From contig NZ_LT629775.1 in the NCBI RefSeq assembly GCF_900105395.1, forward strand, positions 4,982,001 to 5,046,000: a stretch of DNA of 64,000 bases, read 5' to 3'. The DNA is from Streptomyces sp. TLI_053 (lineage in GTDB: Bacteria > Actinomycetota > Actinomycetes > Streptomycetales > Streptomycetaceae). Below are positions 53,840 through 61,740 of the stretch, one piece after another. The notes beneath the pieces are model-generated. The model was not told the DNA's origin, did not search any database, and was given only the letters and a program-made list of their open reading frames with translations. Each line of letters starts with the position of its first letter. The first letter of the stretch is position 1. The translations under genes were made by a program, and so were the position numbers.

Positions 53840-54679
53840 CTACTCGCCGCGGTGCCGGAGGATCTCCTCCAGCACCGCGGCGACGCCGTCCTGCTCGTTG
53901 CTCACCGTGTGCAGCGCCACCGCCGCCAGCACCTGCGGGTGGGCGTTGGCCACGGCGTACGCGGTACCCGCCCAGGCCAGCATCTCCAGGTCGTTCGGCA
54001 TGTCGCCGAAGGCCACCACCTCGTTCCGGTCGATCCCCCGCCCGGCGCACCAACGGGCCAGCGTGCTGGCCTTGGTGACGCCGGGCGCGCTGATCTCCAG
54101 CAGCGGGATCGGTGCCGAGCGGGTGATCTCGGCGAGATCCCCCGCCGCCTCCCTGGCCTCGCCGAGCAGCTTGTCCGGGTCCAGGTCCGGATGCTTGGCG
54201 AGCAGCTTGAACAGCCCGCGCACCGGCCCGCCGGCGCCGAGCAGCCGCTCCGCCGGACCGACCGGGTGGTTCTCGTCCTGCCCCCACATCCGGACCTCGT
54301 AGCCGGGCTCGCGGGCGAACCCGGCCGGGTACTCGAAGGCGAACGCGATGCCCGGCAGCTTGGCCCGCAACCGCCCGACCACGGCGAGCGCCTCCGCCTC
54401 CCCCAGCGGGAACGACTCCAGCAGCTCGCCGCGGTGCACGTCCACCACGGCGCCGCCGTTCGAACAGATCGCCACCCCGTGGCCGCCGATGTGCGCGCTC
54501 ACCTGCTGCATCCAGCGCGGCGGACGGCCGGTCACGAACACCACCTGGATCCCGGCCGCCTCGGCGGCGGCCAGGGCGGCGGCGGTGCGCCCGGTGACGG
54601 TGCCGCCGGAGCAGAGCAGGGTGCCGTCCAGGTCGGAGGCGATCAGCCGGATCGGGGGAGCGGTGCGCGGTGTGGTCAC
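53840..54679 (-). CDS. HAD-superfamily (Cof-type) phosphatase
   Basis: 279 residues. Motif I is LIASDLDGTLL (nucleophile Asp near residue 16), motif II FVTGRPP, the Lys region TKASTLARW and motif IV VVAFGDMPNDLEML. A Cof cap domain lies between. Such enzymes dephosphorylate small metabolites, for example sugar phosphates or flavin/PLP precursors; the substrate is unknown. Start GTG 54679 with GAAGATGGG upstream. Convergent with pstB across 45 bp. Confidence 0.88.
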   Translation of the reverse strand: MTTPRTAPPIRLIASDLDGTLLCSGGTVTGRTAAALAAAEAAGIQVVFVTGRPPRWMQQVSAHIGGHGVAICSNGGAVVDVHRGELLESFPLGEAEALAVVGRLRAKLPGIAFAFEYPAGFAREPGYEVRMWGQDENHPVGPAERLLGAGGPVRGLFKLLAKHPDLDPDKLLGEAREAAGDLAEITRSAPIPLLEISAPGVTKASTLARWCAGRGIDRNEVVAFGDMPNDLEMLAWAGTAYAVANAHPQVLAAVALHTVSNEQDGVAAVLEEILRHRGE

Positions 54680-54865
54680 CGACCCATCTTCGCCCACGCA
54701 CGGGCGGGCGGTCACCGGGGCGGGCGGCCGGGTCCCGGAGCGATCTTTGCGGCACGTTTCGGCCCCGGCCGCACCGGTTTCCGGCCGATCACCCCGCCCC
54801 CGGGGTGTCCCACCGCCCCCGACCGGGCAGGACTCCCCTCGGCCACCCCGTCGGCAGGAAGAGCC

Positions 54866-55042
54866 ATGCCAACTCGCCAGGTCCGAGACGAGAGCCCCCC
54901 GACCGACCCCGAGGACGTCCCGCCGCCGTCCCGCGAGCCGGTCCTGATCGGCGACATCCTCTTCGACACCCTCGCCGAGCTCGCCCGCCGCACCGCCCCC
55001 GCCCAGCCCCTCCGGCTCCCCGCCCAACGGCCGCACCCCTGA
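54866..55042 (+). CDS. Small hypothetical protein (58 residues)
   Basis: A Pro-rich start (PPTDPEDVPPPSREP) precedes a short helix-prone segment VLIGDILFDTLAELARR. GGAAGAG lies upstream of the ATG and coding bias is typical, but no family is recognised. Divergent from the HAD gene. Confidence 0.4.
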   Translation: MPTRQVRDESPPTDPEDVPPPSREPVLIGDILFDTLAELARRTAPAQPLRLPAQRPHP

Positions 55043-55139
55043 GGTCCGGCCCGCACCCCTGAGCGCGGGGCCGCCCCCGAGCCCCGGCGCGCACCGGCTC
55101 GGGCGGTCGCCGTGGCGGCAGGCGGTGGACCGCAGGGCG

Positions 55140-55379
55140 GTCGAGGTCACGGCCGCGGTCCAGGGCGGCGTGGTGCGCACGGACCCGGTCGGCCCTCGCC
55201 GCCACCTCGGCCGGGCCGACCGGTCCGTGCTCGGCCTCGGCGGCCGCGATGTACTCGTCGACGGCCTCGCGCTGGAACTGCCGCCGGACGGCTTCCTCGA
55301 TGGACGAGGAGACACCTTGCGTCCCCGCCCGCTCGCGGATCGCCGCGGAGGTCTCCGCACGCAGGGAGATGCTGGTGAC
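55140..55379 (-). pseudogene. Relic of a ribbon-helix-helix antitoxin-like gene
   Basis: The minus strand reads VTSISLRAETSAAIRERAGT continuing QGVSSSIEEAVRRQFQREAVDEYIAAAEAEHGPVGPAEVAARADRVRAHHAAL. This is like short actinobacterial antitoxins with an RHH-type start. The first codon of the conserved part is GTC at 55377-55379, one base from GTG, and no ATG, GTG or TTG lies in frame for more than 30 codons upstream. The conserved pattern ends near 55170 with no stop and no toxin gene follows. Likely inactive. Confidence 0.4.
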
Positions 55380-55444
55380 TCCGGTCCTGCCGACGCCGAG
55401 GCGGCGAACGGCCCGAGTCTCTCCGGAGCTTCGGACGGTGGTGG

Positions 55445-55480
55445 GCCCGCTCCCGCCCGCCGGCGCGGGCGGGAGCGGGC
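55445..55480 (-). terminator. Perfect 16-bp-arm hairpin after the exported-protein gene
   Basis: Arms 55445-55460 and 55465-55480 are exact complements with loop CGGC, 6 bases beyond the stop of the minus-strand gene at 55487-56239. Confidence 0.8.
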
Positions 55481-55486
55481 CGTCCT

Positions 55487-56239
55487 TCAGGAGGCCAGGC
55501 GCTTCAGTGCCGCCGTGGTGATGCCCTCCACGTCGGCCGGGGTGCCGGCGGGCCGGCCGGCCAGCTCGACGACGGCGACCCTGGTGCCGCTGCGCAGGAC
55601 GGCGACGCCGCCGCCGGGGACGCCGTCGCCGCTGTAGGCCGGGTACCAGCGGGCGGTGCCGCCGGCGGCGGTCAGGGTGTGGGCCGCGCCGTAGCGCCAG
55701 TGGCCGGCCGGCTCGTCCTGGCAGTCCTCGACCAGTGCGACGAGCTGCTGCTCCCAGGCGGTGGCCGCGGCCGCGGTGGGGGCGCTCGCGGCCGACTCGT
55801 TCAGCAGACCGGCGGCGTCGAGGGTCCAGGCCACGGACGCGTAGGCGGTGGCTCCGCTCTTGGTCAGGTCGCGCATCGTCTGCTCGCCGGAGCAGGCGGA
55901 CAGCGCCTGGCGGCCGCTCAGTACGACGGTCGCGCCGACCGGGTGCAGGCCCTGCCGGACGGCGTCCTCGCTCTGGACGAGGCCGGCCGAGCCGAGCCCG
56001 GCGGTGGCGGTCGCGGGGGCGGTGGTGGTCGCGGCGCTCGCGACCGGGCCCGGGTGGGCGGCGGGAGCCTGGCCGGCGGCGGCCGCGGTGCGCTGCGCGG
56101 CCGGCTGGGCGGCCCCGTCGGCGTTGGCCGACTGGGTGCCGACCACGCCGACCGTGATCAGTGCGGCGGCGAAGCAGGCCGCGGCGGCGACCCGGTTGCG
56201 GCGGACGGACTTCTGCTGGACGGCGCGGTTCTCGGTCAT
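55487..56239 (-). CDS. Exported protein, paralogue of the sigma-linked membrane protein
   Basis: 250 residues: a basic cytoplasmic start, one membrane/signal helix (about 16-36), an Ala/Thr/Pro-rich stretch, then a domain with LSACSGEQTMRDLTKSGA, a second Cys in VEDCQDEPAGHWRYG, and GGGVAVLRSGTRVAVVEL. The neighbouring gene at 56335-57159 shares the ACxGExT, GHWxYG and GGVAVLRSG landmarks in the same order, so they are diverged paralogues. Function unknown. GGGGGA lies upstream of ATG 56239. A hairpin at 56295-56328 separates it from its paralogue. Confidence 0.7.
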   Translation of the reverse strand: MTENRAVQQKSVRRNRVAAAACFAAALITVGVVGTQSANADGAAQPAAQRTAAAAGQAPAAHPGPVASAATTTAPATATAGLGSAGLVQSEDAVRQGLHPVGATVVLSGRQALSACSGEQTMRDLTKSGATAYASVAWTLDAAGLLNESAASAPTAAAATAWEQQLVALVEDCQDEPAGHWRYGAAHTLTAAGGTARWYPAYSGDGVPGGGVAVLRSGTRVAVVELAGRPAGTPADVEGITTAALKRLAS

Positions 56240-56294
56240 CTGGTCCCCCTGCTGGTCGGGACGCCCGTTGCGTCCTCGTACAACCGGGGAGATG

Positions 56295-56328
56295 CCGCCC
56301 GGGAGGAGAAAGTCGGAGTCCCGGGCGG
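56295..56328 (-). terminator. Hairpin between the two exported-protein genes
   Basis: CCGCCCGGGA (56295-56304) and its exact complement (56319-56328) enclose a 14-nt loop just beyond the stop of the upstream minus-strand gene. Probably terminates or attenuates the sigma-factor transcript. Confidence 0.6.
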
Positions 56329-56334
56329 GCTGTT

Positions 56335-57159
56335 TCACAGCCGTGACAGAGCGGTCCTGACGACACGGTCCATCGCGGCCGTGCCCAGGCAGGCGTGGAC
56401 GTCCAGCACCCCGTAGTGGCTGCCGCTGCGCAGGACGGCGACGCCGCCGCAGGGCTCCTCGACCTCCGGCGCCCTGCCGGTGGTGTTGAGGAGCCCCTCG
56501 AAAAGGCCCATCCAGCTCGCGGTGACGTCCGGGGCGAACCGCACCGTCGTGGTCCTTCCGTAGACCCAGTGACCGGGCGGTTGCTGCTGGCAGGACACCT
56601 GCTCCTGCAGCAGGCGCTCGGCGAAGCCCTCCGCCAGGGACGGGCTCGGGGCCTCGGCGGCGACCTCGCGGGCGACCTGGTCGACCAGGTCGGCGGCCCA
56701 CGTGGGGTCGCTCGGGTCGGTGCGGGGGCTGGTCATCAGTCCGCGGAAGTGGGCGCCGGGCCCGCCCAGGGTCTGCACGAGGGTCTTCTCGCCGGTGCAG
56801 GCGGGGTTGGCGTAGTCCCCGTCGCCGTACCGGTCGGTGACGTGGATCCGGCTGGTGGCGACCTCCGGGCGGAACGCCAAGGGGTCCAGCAGGTTCGCGG
56901 TCGTCACCGGCCCGGGAGCGCCGGGAGCACCGGAAGCATCGGGCGTACCGGTCGGCGAGGCGGAGGCCGAGGTGGAGGCCGAGGCGGGCGTCGTCGCCGG
57001 AGCCGACCGCCCCGCCGGGTGCGCGTCGTCGCCGGGAGGCGCCGGCAGCACGAACCGGCCGGTCGCCAGCCCGAGCACGGCGGCCGCCACCAGGGCGGCG
57101 ACGGCGGACCGCGGTCGGACGGCGACGCGGCGCCCGCGGGCCGCGGGACCGCCGCTCAC
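56335..57159 (-). CDS. Single-pass membrane protein coupled to the ECF sigma factor
   Basis: 274 residues: a short Arg-rich cytoplasmic N-terminus, one membrane helix (about 20-40), a Ser/Thr/Pro stalk and an extracytoplasmic domain with four Cys (NPACTGEKT, QVSCQQQPPGHWVYG, EEPCGGVAVLRSG, DVHACLG). The GTG at 57159 overlaps the sigma-factor stop (GTGA). Position suggests an anti-sigma or sensor role, but there is no zinc-binding HxxxCxxC motif and the cytoplasmic part is under 20 residues, so classical sigma sequestration is doubtful. Confidence 0.7.
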   Translation of the reverse strand: MSGGPAARGRRVAVRPRSAVAALVAAAVLGLATGRFVLPAPPGDDAHPAGRSAPATTPASASTSASASPTGTPDASGAPGAPGPVTTANLLDPLAFRPEVATSRIHVTDRYGDGDYANPACTGEKTLVQTLGGPGAHFRGLMTSPRTDPSDPTWAADLVDQVAREVAAEAPSPSLAEGFAERLLQEQVSCQQQPPGHWVYGRTTTVRFAPDVTASWMGLFEGLLNTTGRAPEVEEPCGGVAVLRSGSHYGVLDVHACLGTAAMDRVVRTALSRL

Positions 57160-57701
57160 GGACCGGTGACCAGGCGCTCGCGCATGAAGCGGCGGGCCTT
57201 CTGGATCCGGTCCTTGACCGTGCCCATCGGGGTGTCCAGCTCCTCGGCCACCTGGGCGTAGGTCAGGTCGCCGAGGTCGCGCAGCACGAAGGACTCCACC
57301 AGGGCGGGGTGCTGCTGCTCCAGCGCCGCCAGCGCCTCCATCACGTCGAGCCTGGTCCCGGCGATGACGCTGGTGGTGCGCGGGTCGACCGACTCGGGCA
57401 GCTCGGCGTGGCTGTCCTCGGCGCGCCGGCGCATCGAACGGTAGGTGGACCGGGCGGCGTTCGAGGCGATCACCGTCACCCAGCCCAGGAAGGAGCCCCG
57501 GCCGTCGTACCCGCCCAGGTGCTTGCTGATGGACAGCAGCGCGTCCTGCGCGGCCTCCTCCGCGTCGGCGTGGTGGGGCAGGAACCGCGAGCAGCGCCGC
57601 AGCACCACCGGCCGCAGCTTCGCCAACAGGTACTCCGTCGCCCCCGGATCCCCCGCCCGGGCAGCCGCCACGAGCCGTTCCAGCTCGCCTTCCTCGAACA
57701 T
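57156..57701 (-). CDS. ECF-type RNA polymerase sigma factor
   Basis: 181 residues. Region 2 is DAEEAAQDALLSISKHLGGYDGRGSFLGWVTVIASNAARSTYRS; region 4 is HPALVESFVLRDLGDLTYAQVAEELDTPMGTVKDRIQKARRFM. ATG 57701 with GGGGGA upstream is preferred over an in-frame ATG 105 bases further out, which would intrude into the divergent kinase promoter. It directs RNA polymerase to an unknown regulon, probably including its own operon. Confidence 0.88.
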   Translation of the reverse strand: MFEEGELERLVAAARAGDPGATEYLLAKLRPVVLRRCSRFLPHHADAEEAAQDALLSISKHLGGYDGRGSFLGWVTVIASNAARSTYRSMRRRAEDSHAELPESVDPRTTSVIAGTRLDVMEALAALEQQHPALVESFVLRDLGDLTYAQVAEELDTPMGTVKDRIQKARRFMRERLVTGP

Positions 57702-57798
57702 CCGGATCCCCCGTTCCGTCAGCCCGGCACCACGCCCGGCATCGCGCCCGCCGAACGGGAGTTCCGCGCTCCGCCCGACTCCGGCAGAATGCTGCCAC

Positions 57799-58710
57799 AT
57801 GCGCAAGCTCGGCCGTTACCTCCTCCTGGAGCGGCTCGGCGCCGGCTCCTTCGCCACGGTCTGGAAGGCCTACGACCCGGAGCTCGACACCGAGGTCGCG
57901 GTGAAGGTGCTGGCCGAGAACTGGGCCGCCAACGCCGACGTGCGCGAGCGGTTCCTGGCGGAGGCGCGGCTGCTGCGCCGGATCGCCAGCCCGCGCGTGG
58001 TCCGGGTGCACGACGTCGGGGTGCAGGAGGAGCGGCCCTACTTCGTCATGGACCTCGTCCGCGGCGGCACCCTGGCGGACCGGGTCGGGCAGTGCGACCC
58101 GCAGGAGGCGCTCCGGCTGGCCGCCGAGGCGGGCCACGCGGTCCAGGTCCTGCACGAGGCCGGTGTGGTGCACCGCGACGTCAAGCCGTCCAACCTGCTG
58201 CTCGCCACCGACCCCGCGCCCGGCGCGGTGCTGGTGGCGGATCTCGGCAGCGCCAAGCAGCTGGCCGACGCCTCCGGGCTGACGGTGACCACCGGCACGC
58301 CCGCGTACATGGCACCGGAACAAGCCTTCCAGACCGGCGGGTTCGACAACAGGGCCGACGTGTACGCGCTGGCCGTCGTGGCCTACGAGCTGCTGACCGG
58401 TCAGAAGCCGTTCGGCCCGGGCGGGCGCGCCACGGCCCTGATGACCGACGCGCCGACCGCCTCGACACTGCCGGAGCTCCCCGCCGGGTCGGAACTCCCG
58501 CCGCACATCGCCCTGCTGCTGCGGGCCGCGATGTCCGTCGACCCGGCGGAGCGGCCGCCGACCGCCCGGGCCTTCGCGGACGCGCTGCTGGCCCCGGCCC
58601 CGCAGCCCCGGCCCCCGGCAGGCCGCCGCCGGCTGACCCCGCGCGCGGTCGCCCTGGCCTCCGGCGCGGTGTTCGCGGCGACGGCCCTGCTGAGCTGGCT
58701 GGGGCGGTGA
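57799..58710 (+). CDS. Ser/Thr protein kinase with a C-terminal membrane helix
   Basis: 303 residues. A Hanks kinase domain covers about 1-270: Gly-loop LGAGSFATVWKA, Lys36 in VAVKVLAEN, catalytic HRDVKPSN (Asp127), ADLGSAK as the DFG equivalent (Asp148), then GTPAYMAPEQ and a helix-F motif ADVYALAVVAYEL. One membrane helix (about 283-300) sits at the very end; there is no extracytoplasmic sensor domain. It diverges from the ECF sigma gene across 97 bp, which suggests a joint signalling module. Confidence 0.9.
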   Translation: MRKLGRYLLLERLGAGSFATVWKAYDPELDTEVAVKVLAENWAANADVRERFLAEARLLRRIASPRVVRVHDVGVQEERPYFVMDLVRGGTLADRVGQCDPQEALRLAAEAGHAVQVLHEAGVVHRDVKPSNLLLATDPAPGAVLVADLGSAKQLADASGLTVTTGTPAYMAPEQAFQTGGFDNRADVYALAVVAYELLTGQKPFGPGGRATALMTDAPTASTLPELPAGSELPPHIALLLRAAMSVDPAERPPTARAFADALLAPAPQPRPPAGRRRLTPRAVALASGAVFAATALLSWLGR

Positions 58711-58768
58711 GGGCGAGCCGTCACGTCGCGGGGCACCGGCCGACGACGGCTCCCGTAGGGTCGACGCC

Positions 58769-59656
58769 ATGCGTCTGAGTACGGTGATCCTCCCCATCCA
58801 CCGGTGGAGCGAGGGGCAGAAGATCTGGCGGCGGGCCGAGGACCTCGGGTTCCACGCCGCCTACACCTACGACCACCTGTCGTGGCGGTCGTTCCGGGAC
58901 GAGCCGTGGTTCGGGGCGGTCCCCACCCTGACGGCGGCGGCCGCCGCGACCGGGCGGATCCGGCTGGGGACGCTGGTGACCTCGCCGAACTTCCGGCATC
59001 CGGTGACGCTGGCGAAGGACCTGATCACCCTCGACGACGTGTCCGGCGGGCGGCTGACGCTGGGCATCGGGGCCGGTGGGACGGGGTACGACGCGACGGC
59101 GATGGGGCAGGAGGCCTGGTCGCCGAAGGAGCGGGCGGACCGGTTCGCCGAGTTCCTGCCGCTGCTGGACGAGCTGCTGCGCAGCGAGGCGACGACCCGT
59201 GAGGGGACGTACTACTCGGCGGTGGAGGCGCGGAACGTCCCGGGCTGCGTGCAGTCGCCGCGGGTGCCGTTCTACGTGGCGGCGACCGGGCCGCGCGGGC
59301 TGCGGCTGGCGGCGGAGCACGGGCAGGGCTGGGTGACCTACGGGGACCCGAAGGGCCCGGCGGACGTGCCGGTGGAGCAGGCGCCCGGGGTGGTCGCGCA
59401 GCAGATCGCGAAGCTGACGGCGGCCTGCGAGGAGAGGGGCCGGGACGTCGGCGAGCTGCAGAAGCTGCTGCTCCAGGGGTCGACGGCGGAGAAGCCGCTG
59501 CAGTCGCTGGACGCCTTCGTGGACTGGGCCGGGACGTACCGGGAGCTGGGCATCACCGAGCTGGTGGTGCACTGGCCGGTGCCCGACTCGATCTTCGCCA
59601 ACGACCTCGCCGTCTTCGAGCGGATCGCCACCGAGGGTCTCGCCCAGCTGGGCTGA
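58769..59656 (+). CDS. LLM-class (luciferase-like) F420-dependent oxidoreductase
   Basis: 295 residues of a TIM barrel: AEDLGFHAAYTYDHLSWR, a conserved GRIRLGTLVTSP, RHPVTLAKDLITLDDVSGGRLTLGIGAGG (family signature) and VPFYVAATGPRGLRLAAEHGQGWVTYG. Actinobacterial LLM proteins of this kind usually bind F420, though FMN is possible. Substrate unknown. Followed by a palindromic terminator at 59667-59694. Confidence 0.87.
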   Translation: MRLSTVILPIHRWSEGQKIWRRAEDLGFHAAYTYDHLSWRSFRDEPWFGAVPTLTAAAAATGRIRLGTLVTSPNFRHPVTLAKDLITLDDVSGGRLTLGIGAGGTGYDATAMGQEAWSPKERADRFAEFLPLLDELLRSEATTREGTYYSAVEARNVPGCVQSPRVPFYVAATGPRGLRLAAEHGQGWVTYGDPKGPADVPVEQAPGVVAQQIAKLTAACEERGRDVGELQKLLLQGSTAEKPLQSLDAFVDWAGTYRELGITELVVHWPVPDSIFANDLAVFERIATEGLAQLG

Positions 59657-59666
59657 GGGGTGCGGT

Positions 59667-59694
59667 GCGCGGGCGGTCCCGGGACCGCCCGCGC
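59667..59694 (+). terminator. 28-bp perfect palindrome after the LLM gene
   Basis: GCGCGGGCGGTCCC (59667-59680) is followed directly by its exact complement, 10 bases beyond the stop. Confidence 0.65.
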
Positions 59695-59764
59695 CGTGAT
59701 CCCTTAGGGGACGGGCGGGGCGGCGTCATACCCCAGCAGCATGCGGGCTCGTCATCCCAGCTCA

Positions 59765-59793
59765 TGGTCACGGAGCCGCGCGCCCACTACGTT
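59765..59793 (+). promoter_or_regulatory. Promoter of the ABC-2 operon
   Basis: TGGTCA (59765-59770) and TACGTT (59788-59793) are 17 bp apart. The GTG start at 59800 begins 6 bases after the -10, so the transcript is probably leaderless. This argues against the in-frame ATG at 59764, which would sit at the -35. Confidence 0.65.
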
Positions 59794-59799
59794 GGGCCC

Positions 59800-60834
59800 G
59801 TGCCCACTGTCATCAAGACGGACGGCCTCACCAAGAGGTTCCCCCGGGTGACCGCCCTCGATCAGCTGACCGTTGAGGTCGAGCCCGGGGTGGTCGGCCT
59901 GGTGGGAGCGAACGGCGCGGGCAAGTCCACACTCATCAAGATCCTGCTCGGACTCTCGCCGGCGACCTCCGGGACCGGGCGGGTGCTCGGGCTGGACATC
60001 GCCACCCAGGGGTCGGAGATCCGCGAGCAGGTCGGCTACATGCCGGAGCACGACTGCCTGCCGCCGGACGTCTCGGCCACCGAGTTCGTGGTCCACATGG
60101 CGCGGATGGCCGGGCTGCCGGCCGCCGCCGCCCGGGAGCGGACGGCGGACACGCTGCGGCACGTCGGCCTGTACGAGGAGCGGTACCGTCCGATGGGCGG
60201 CTACTCGACCGGTATGAAGCAGCGGGTGAAGCTGGCGCAGGCGCTGGTGCACGACCCGAAGCTGGTGCTGCTGGACGAGCCCACCAACGGTCTGGACCCG
60301 GTCGGCCGGGACGACATGCTGGCGCTGATCCGCCGGGTGTACAGCGACTTCGGCATCTCGGTGCTGGTCACCACCCACCTGCTGGGTGAGCTGGAGCGCA
60401 CCTGCGACCACCTGGTGGTCATCGACGGCGGCAAGCTGCTGCGCTCCTCGTCGACCGCCTCCTTCACCGGCGCGACGGCCACCCTGGCGGTCGAGGTGAC
60501 GGACCACCCGGAGGACCACGGCCTGGACGCGAGCGCCGCGGTGCGCACGCGGCTGGTGGCGGCGGGCCTGTCGGTGGAGACGGAGGGGACGCGGATCCTG
60601 CTGGTCCGGCTGGTGGGCGACGAGACCTACGACGTCATCCGGGACGCGGTCGCGGGGCTCGGGCTCGGTCTGGTCCGGCTGGAGCAGCGGCGGCACCGGG
60701 TCGCGGAGCTGTTCACCGGGAGCACGGACACGGACACGGGCACGGGCACGGGCACGACGGAGGGCGCCGACGGCGCCGGCCGCACCCGGACGACGGAGAA
60801 CGAGGGGAGTACCGCAGATGTCGCTTCCTCCTGA
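59800..60834 (+). CDS. ABC-2-type transporter ATP-binding protein
   Basis: 344 residues. Walker A GANGAGKST, Q-loop VGYMPEHDCLPPDVSATEF, signature YSTGMKQRVKLAQALVHD, Walker B LVLLDEPTNGLDP and the switch His in VTTHLLGELE. A C-terminal regulatory stretch ends in Thr/Gly/Asp repeats (TDTDTGTGTG). The GTG start gives VPTVIKTDGLTKRFP, the usual N-terminus. It overlaps the permease gene by 17 bp; first of four genes. Confidence 0.9.
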   Translation: MPTVIKTDGLTKRFPRVTALDQLTVEVEPGVVGLVGANGAGKSTLIKILLGLSPATSGTGRVLGLDIATQGSEIREQVGYMPEHDCLPPDVSATEFVVHMARMAGLPAAAARERTADTLRHVGLYEERYRPMGGYSTGMKQRVKLAQALVHDPKLVLLDEPTNGLDPVGRDDMLALIRRVYSDFGISVLVTTHLLGELERTCDHLVVIDGGKLLRSSSTASFTGATATLAVEVTDHPEDHGLDASAAVRTRLVAAGLSVETEGTRILLVRLVGDETYDVIRDAVAGLGLGLVRLEQRRHRVAELFTGSTDTDTGTGTGTTEGADGAGRTRTTENEGSTADVASS

Positions 60835-61729
60835 GTTCCGGTCGGCCGACGCCGGCGTCATCCACGACATCGGCTACCGCGGCTACACCGGGCCCCGGCT
60901 CGGCCGGGGTTACGCCGCCCGCTCGCTCTTCACCCAGAGCCTGCGCGCCGCGTACGGCCTCGGACGGTCCGGCAAGTCCAAGGTGCTGCCGATGCTGGTG
61001 CTGGGCGTGGCCACCGTGCCGGCCCTGATCATCGTCGCGGTCGCCGTGGTGACCGGGGTCGACAAGCTGCCGGTGGACTACGCCCAGTACCTGAGCGCGA
61101 TCGGGCTGGTGGTCTCGATCTTCCTCGCCTCGCAGGCGCCGGTGCTGTTCTCACGGGACCTGCGCCACCACACCGTGCCGCTGTACTTCTCCCGGCCGAT
61201 CACCCGCACCGACTACGTCCGGGCCAAGTTCGGGGCGATGGCCTGCGCCCAGCTGCTGCTGATGCTCGCGCCGCTGCTGGTGCTCTACATCGGCTCGCTG
61301 CTGGTCGGGCTGAAGTTCGGGGACCAGACCGCGCACTTCTTCTACGGTCTGACGGCCGCCGTGCTGTACGCCCTGGTGCCGACCTCGGTCGCCGTGGTGA
61401 TCGCCGCCACCACACCGCGGCGGGGCTTCGGGGTGGCCGCGATCATGGGCTACCTGGCGGTGAGCACCGCGGTGGTCGGGGTCGTGGTGGGGATGGCGAG
61501 TACGACGGTCGGCTTCGACGAGCCGCTGCCGACCTACCCGCAGTGGGTCGTGCTGCTGTCGCCGGACGGGCTGGTGGAGAGCCTGACCAACGAGCTGTTC
61601 GACCTCGGCTCCGGTCCGGAGCGGATGCACGCGCCGGGCGGGCTCGGTCTGTTGGTGTTCACCCTGGTCGCCGTCGCGATGGTGGCCGGCTCGTACCGGC
61701 TGCTGCTGCGCCGCTACCGGAGCATTTGA
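60818..61729 (+). CDS. ABC-2-type transporter permease (first)
   Basis: 303 residues, about six membrane helices. The cytoplasmic N-terminus IHDIGYRGYTGPRLGRGYAARSLFTQSLRAAYGLGRSGKSK is typical of one actinobacterial family. LFSRDLRHHTVPLYFSRPITRTDYVRAKFGAM is the conserved cytoplasmic loop of ABC-2/NosY-like permeases. GAGGGGAG precedes the ATG. The exported substrate is unknown. Confidence 0.87.
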   Translation: MSLPPEFRSADAGVIHDIGYRGYTGPRLGRGYAARSLFTQSLRAAYGLGRSGKSKVLPMLVLGVATVPALIIVAVAVVTGVDKLPVDYAQYLSAIGLVVSIFLASQAPVLFSRDLRHHTVPLYFSRPITRTDYVRAKFGAMACAQLLLMLAPLLVLYIGSLLVGLKFGDQTAHFFYGLTAAVLYALVPTSVAVVIAATTPRRGFGVAAIMGYLAVSTAVVGVVVGMASTTVGFDEPLPTYPQWVVLLSPDGLVESLTNELFDLGSGPERMHAPGGLGLLVFTLVAVAMVAGSYRLLLRRYRSI

Positions 61730-61740
61730 GAGAGGGCGTC

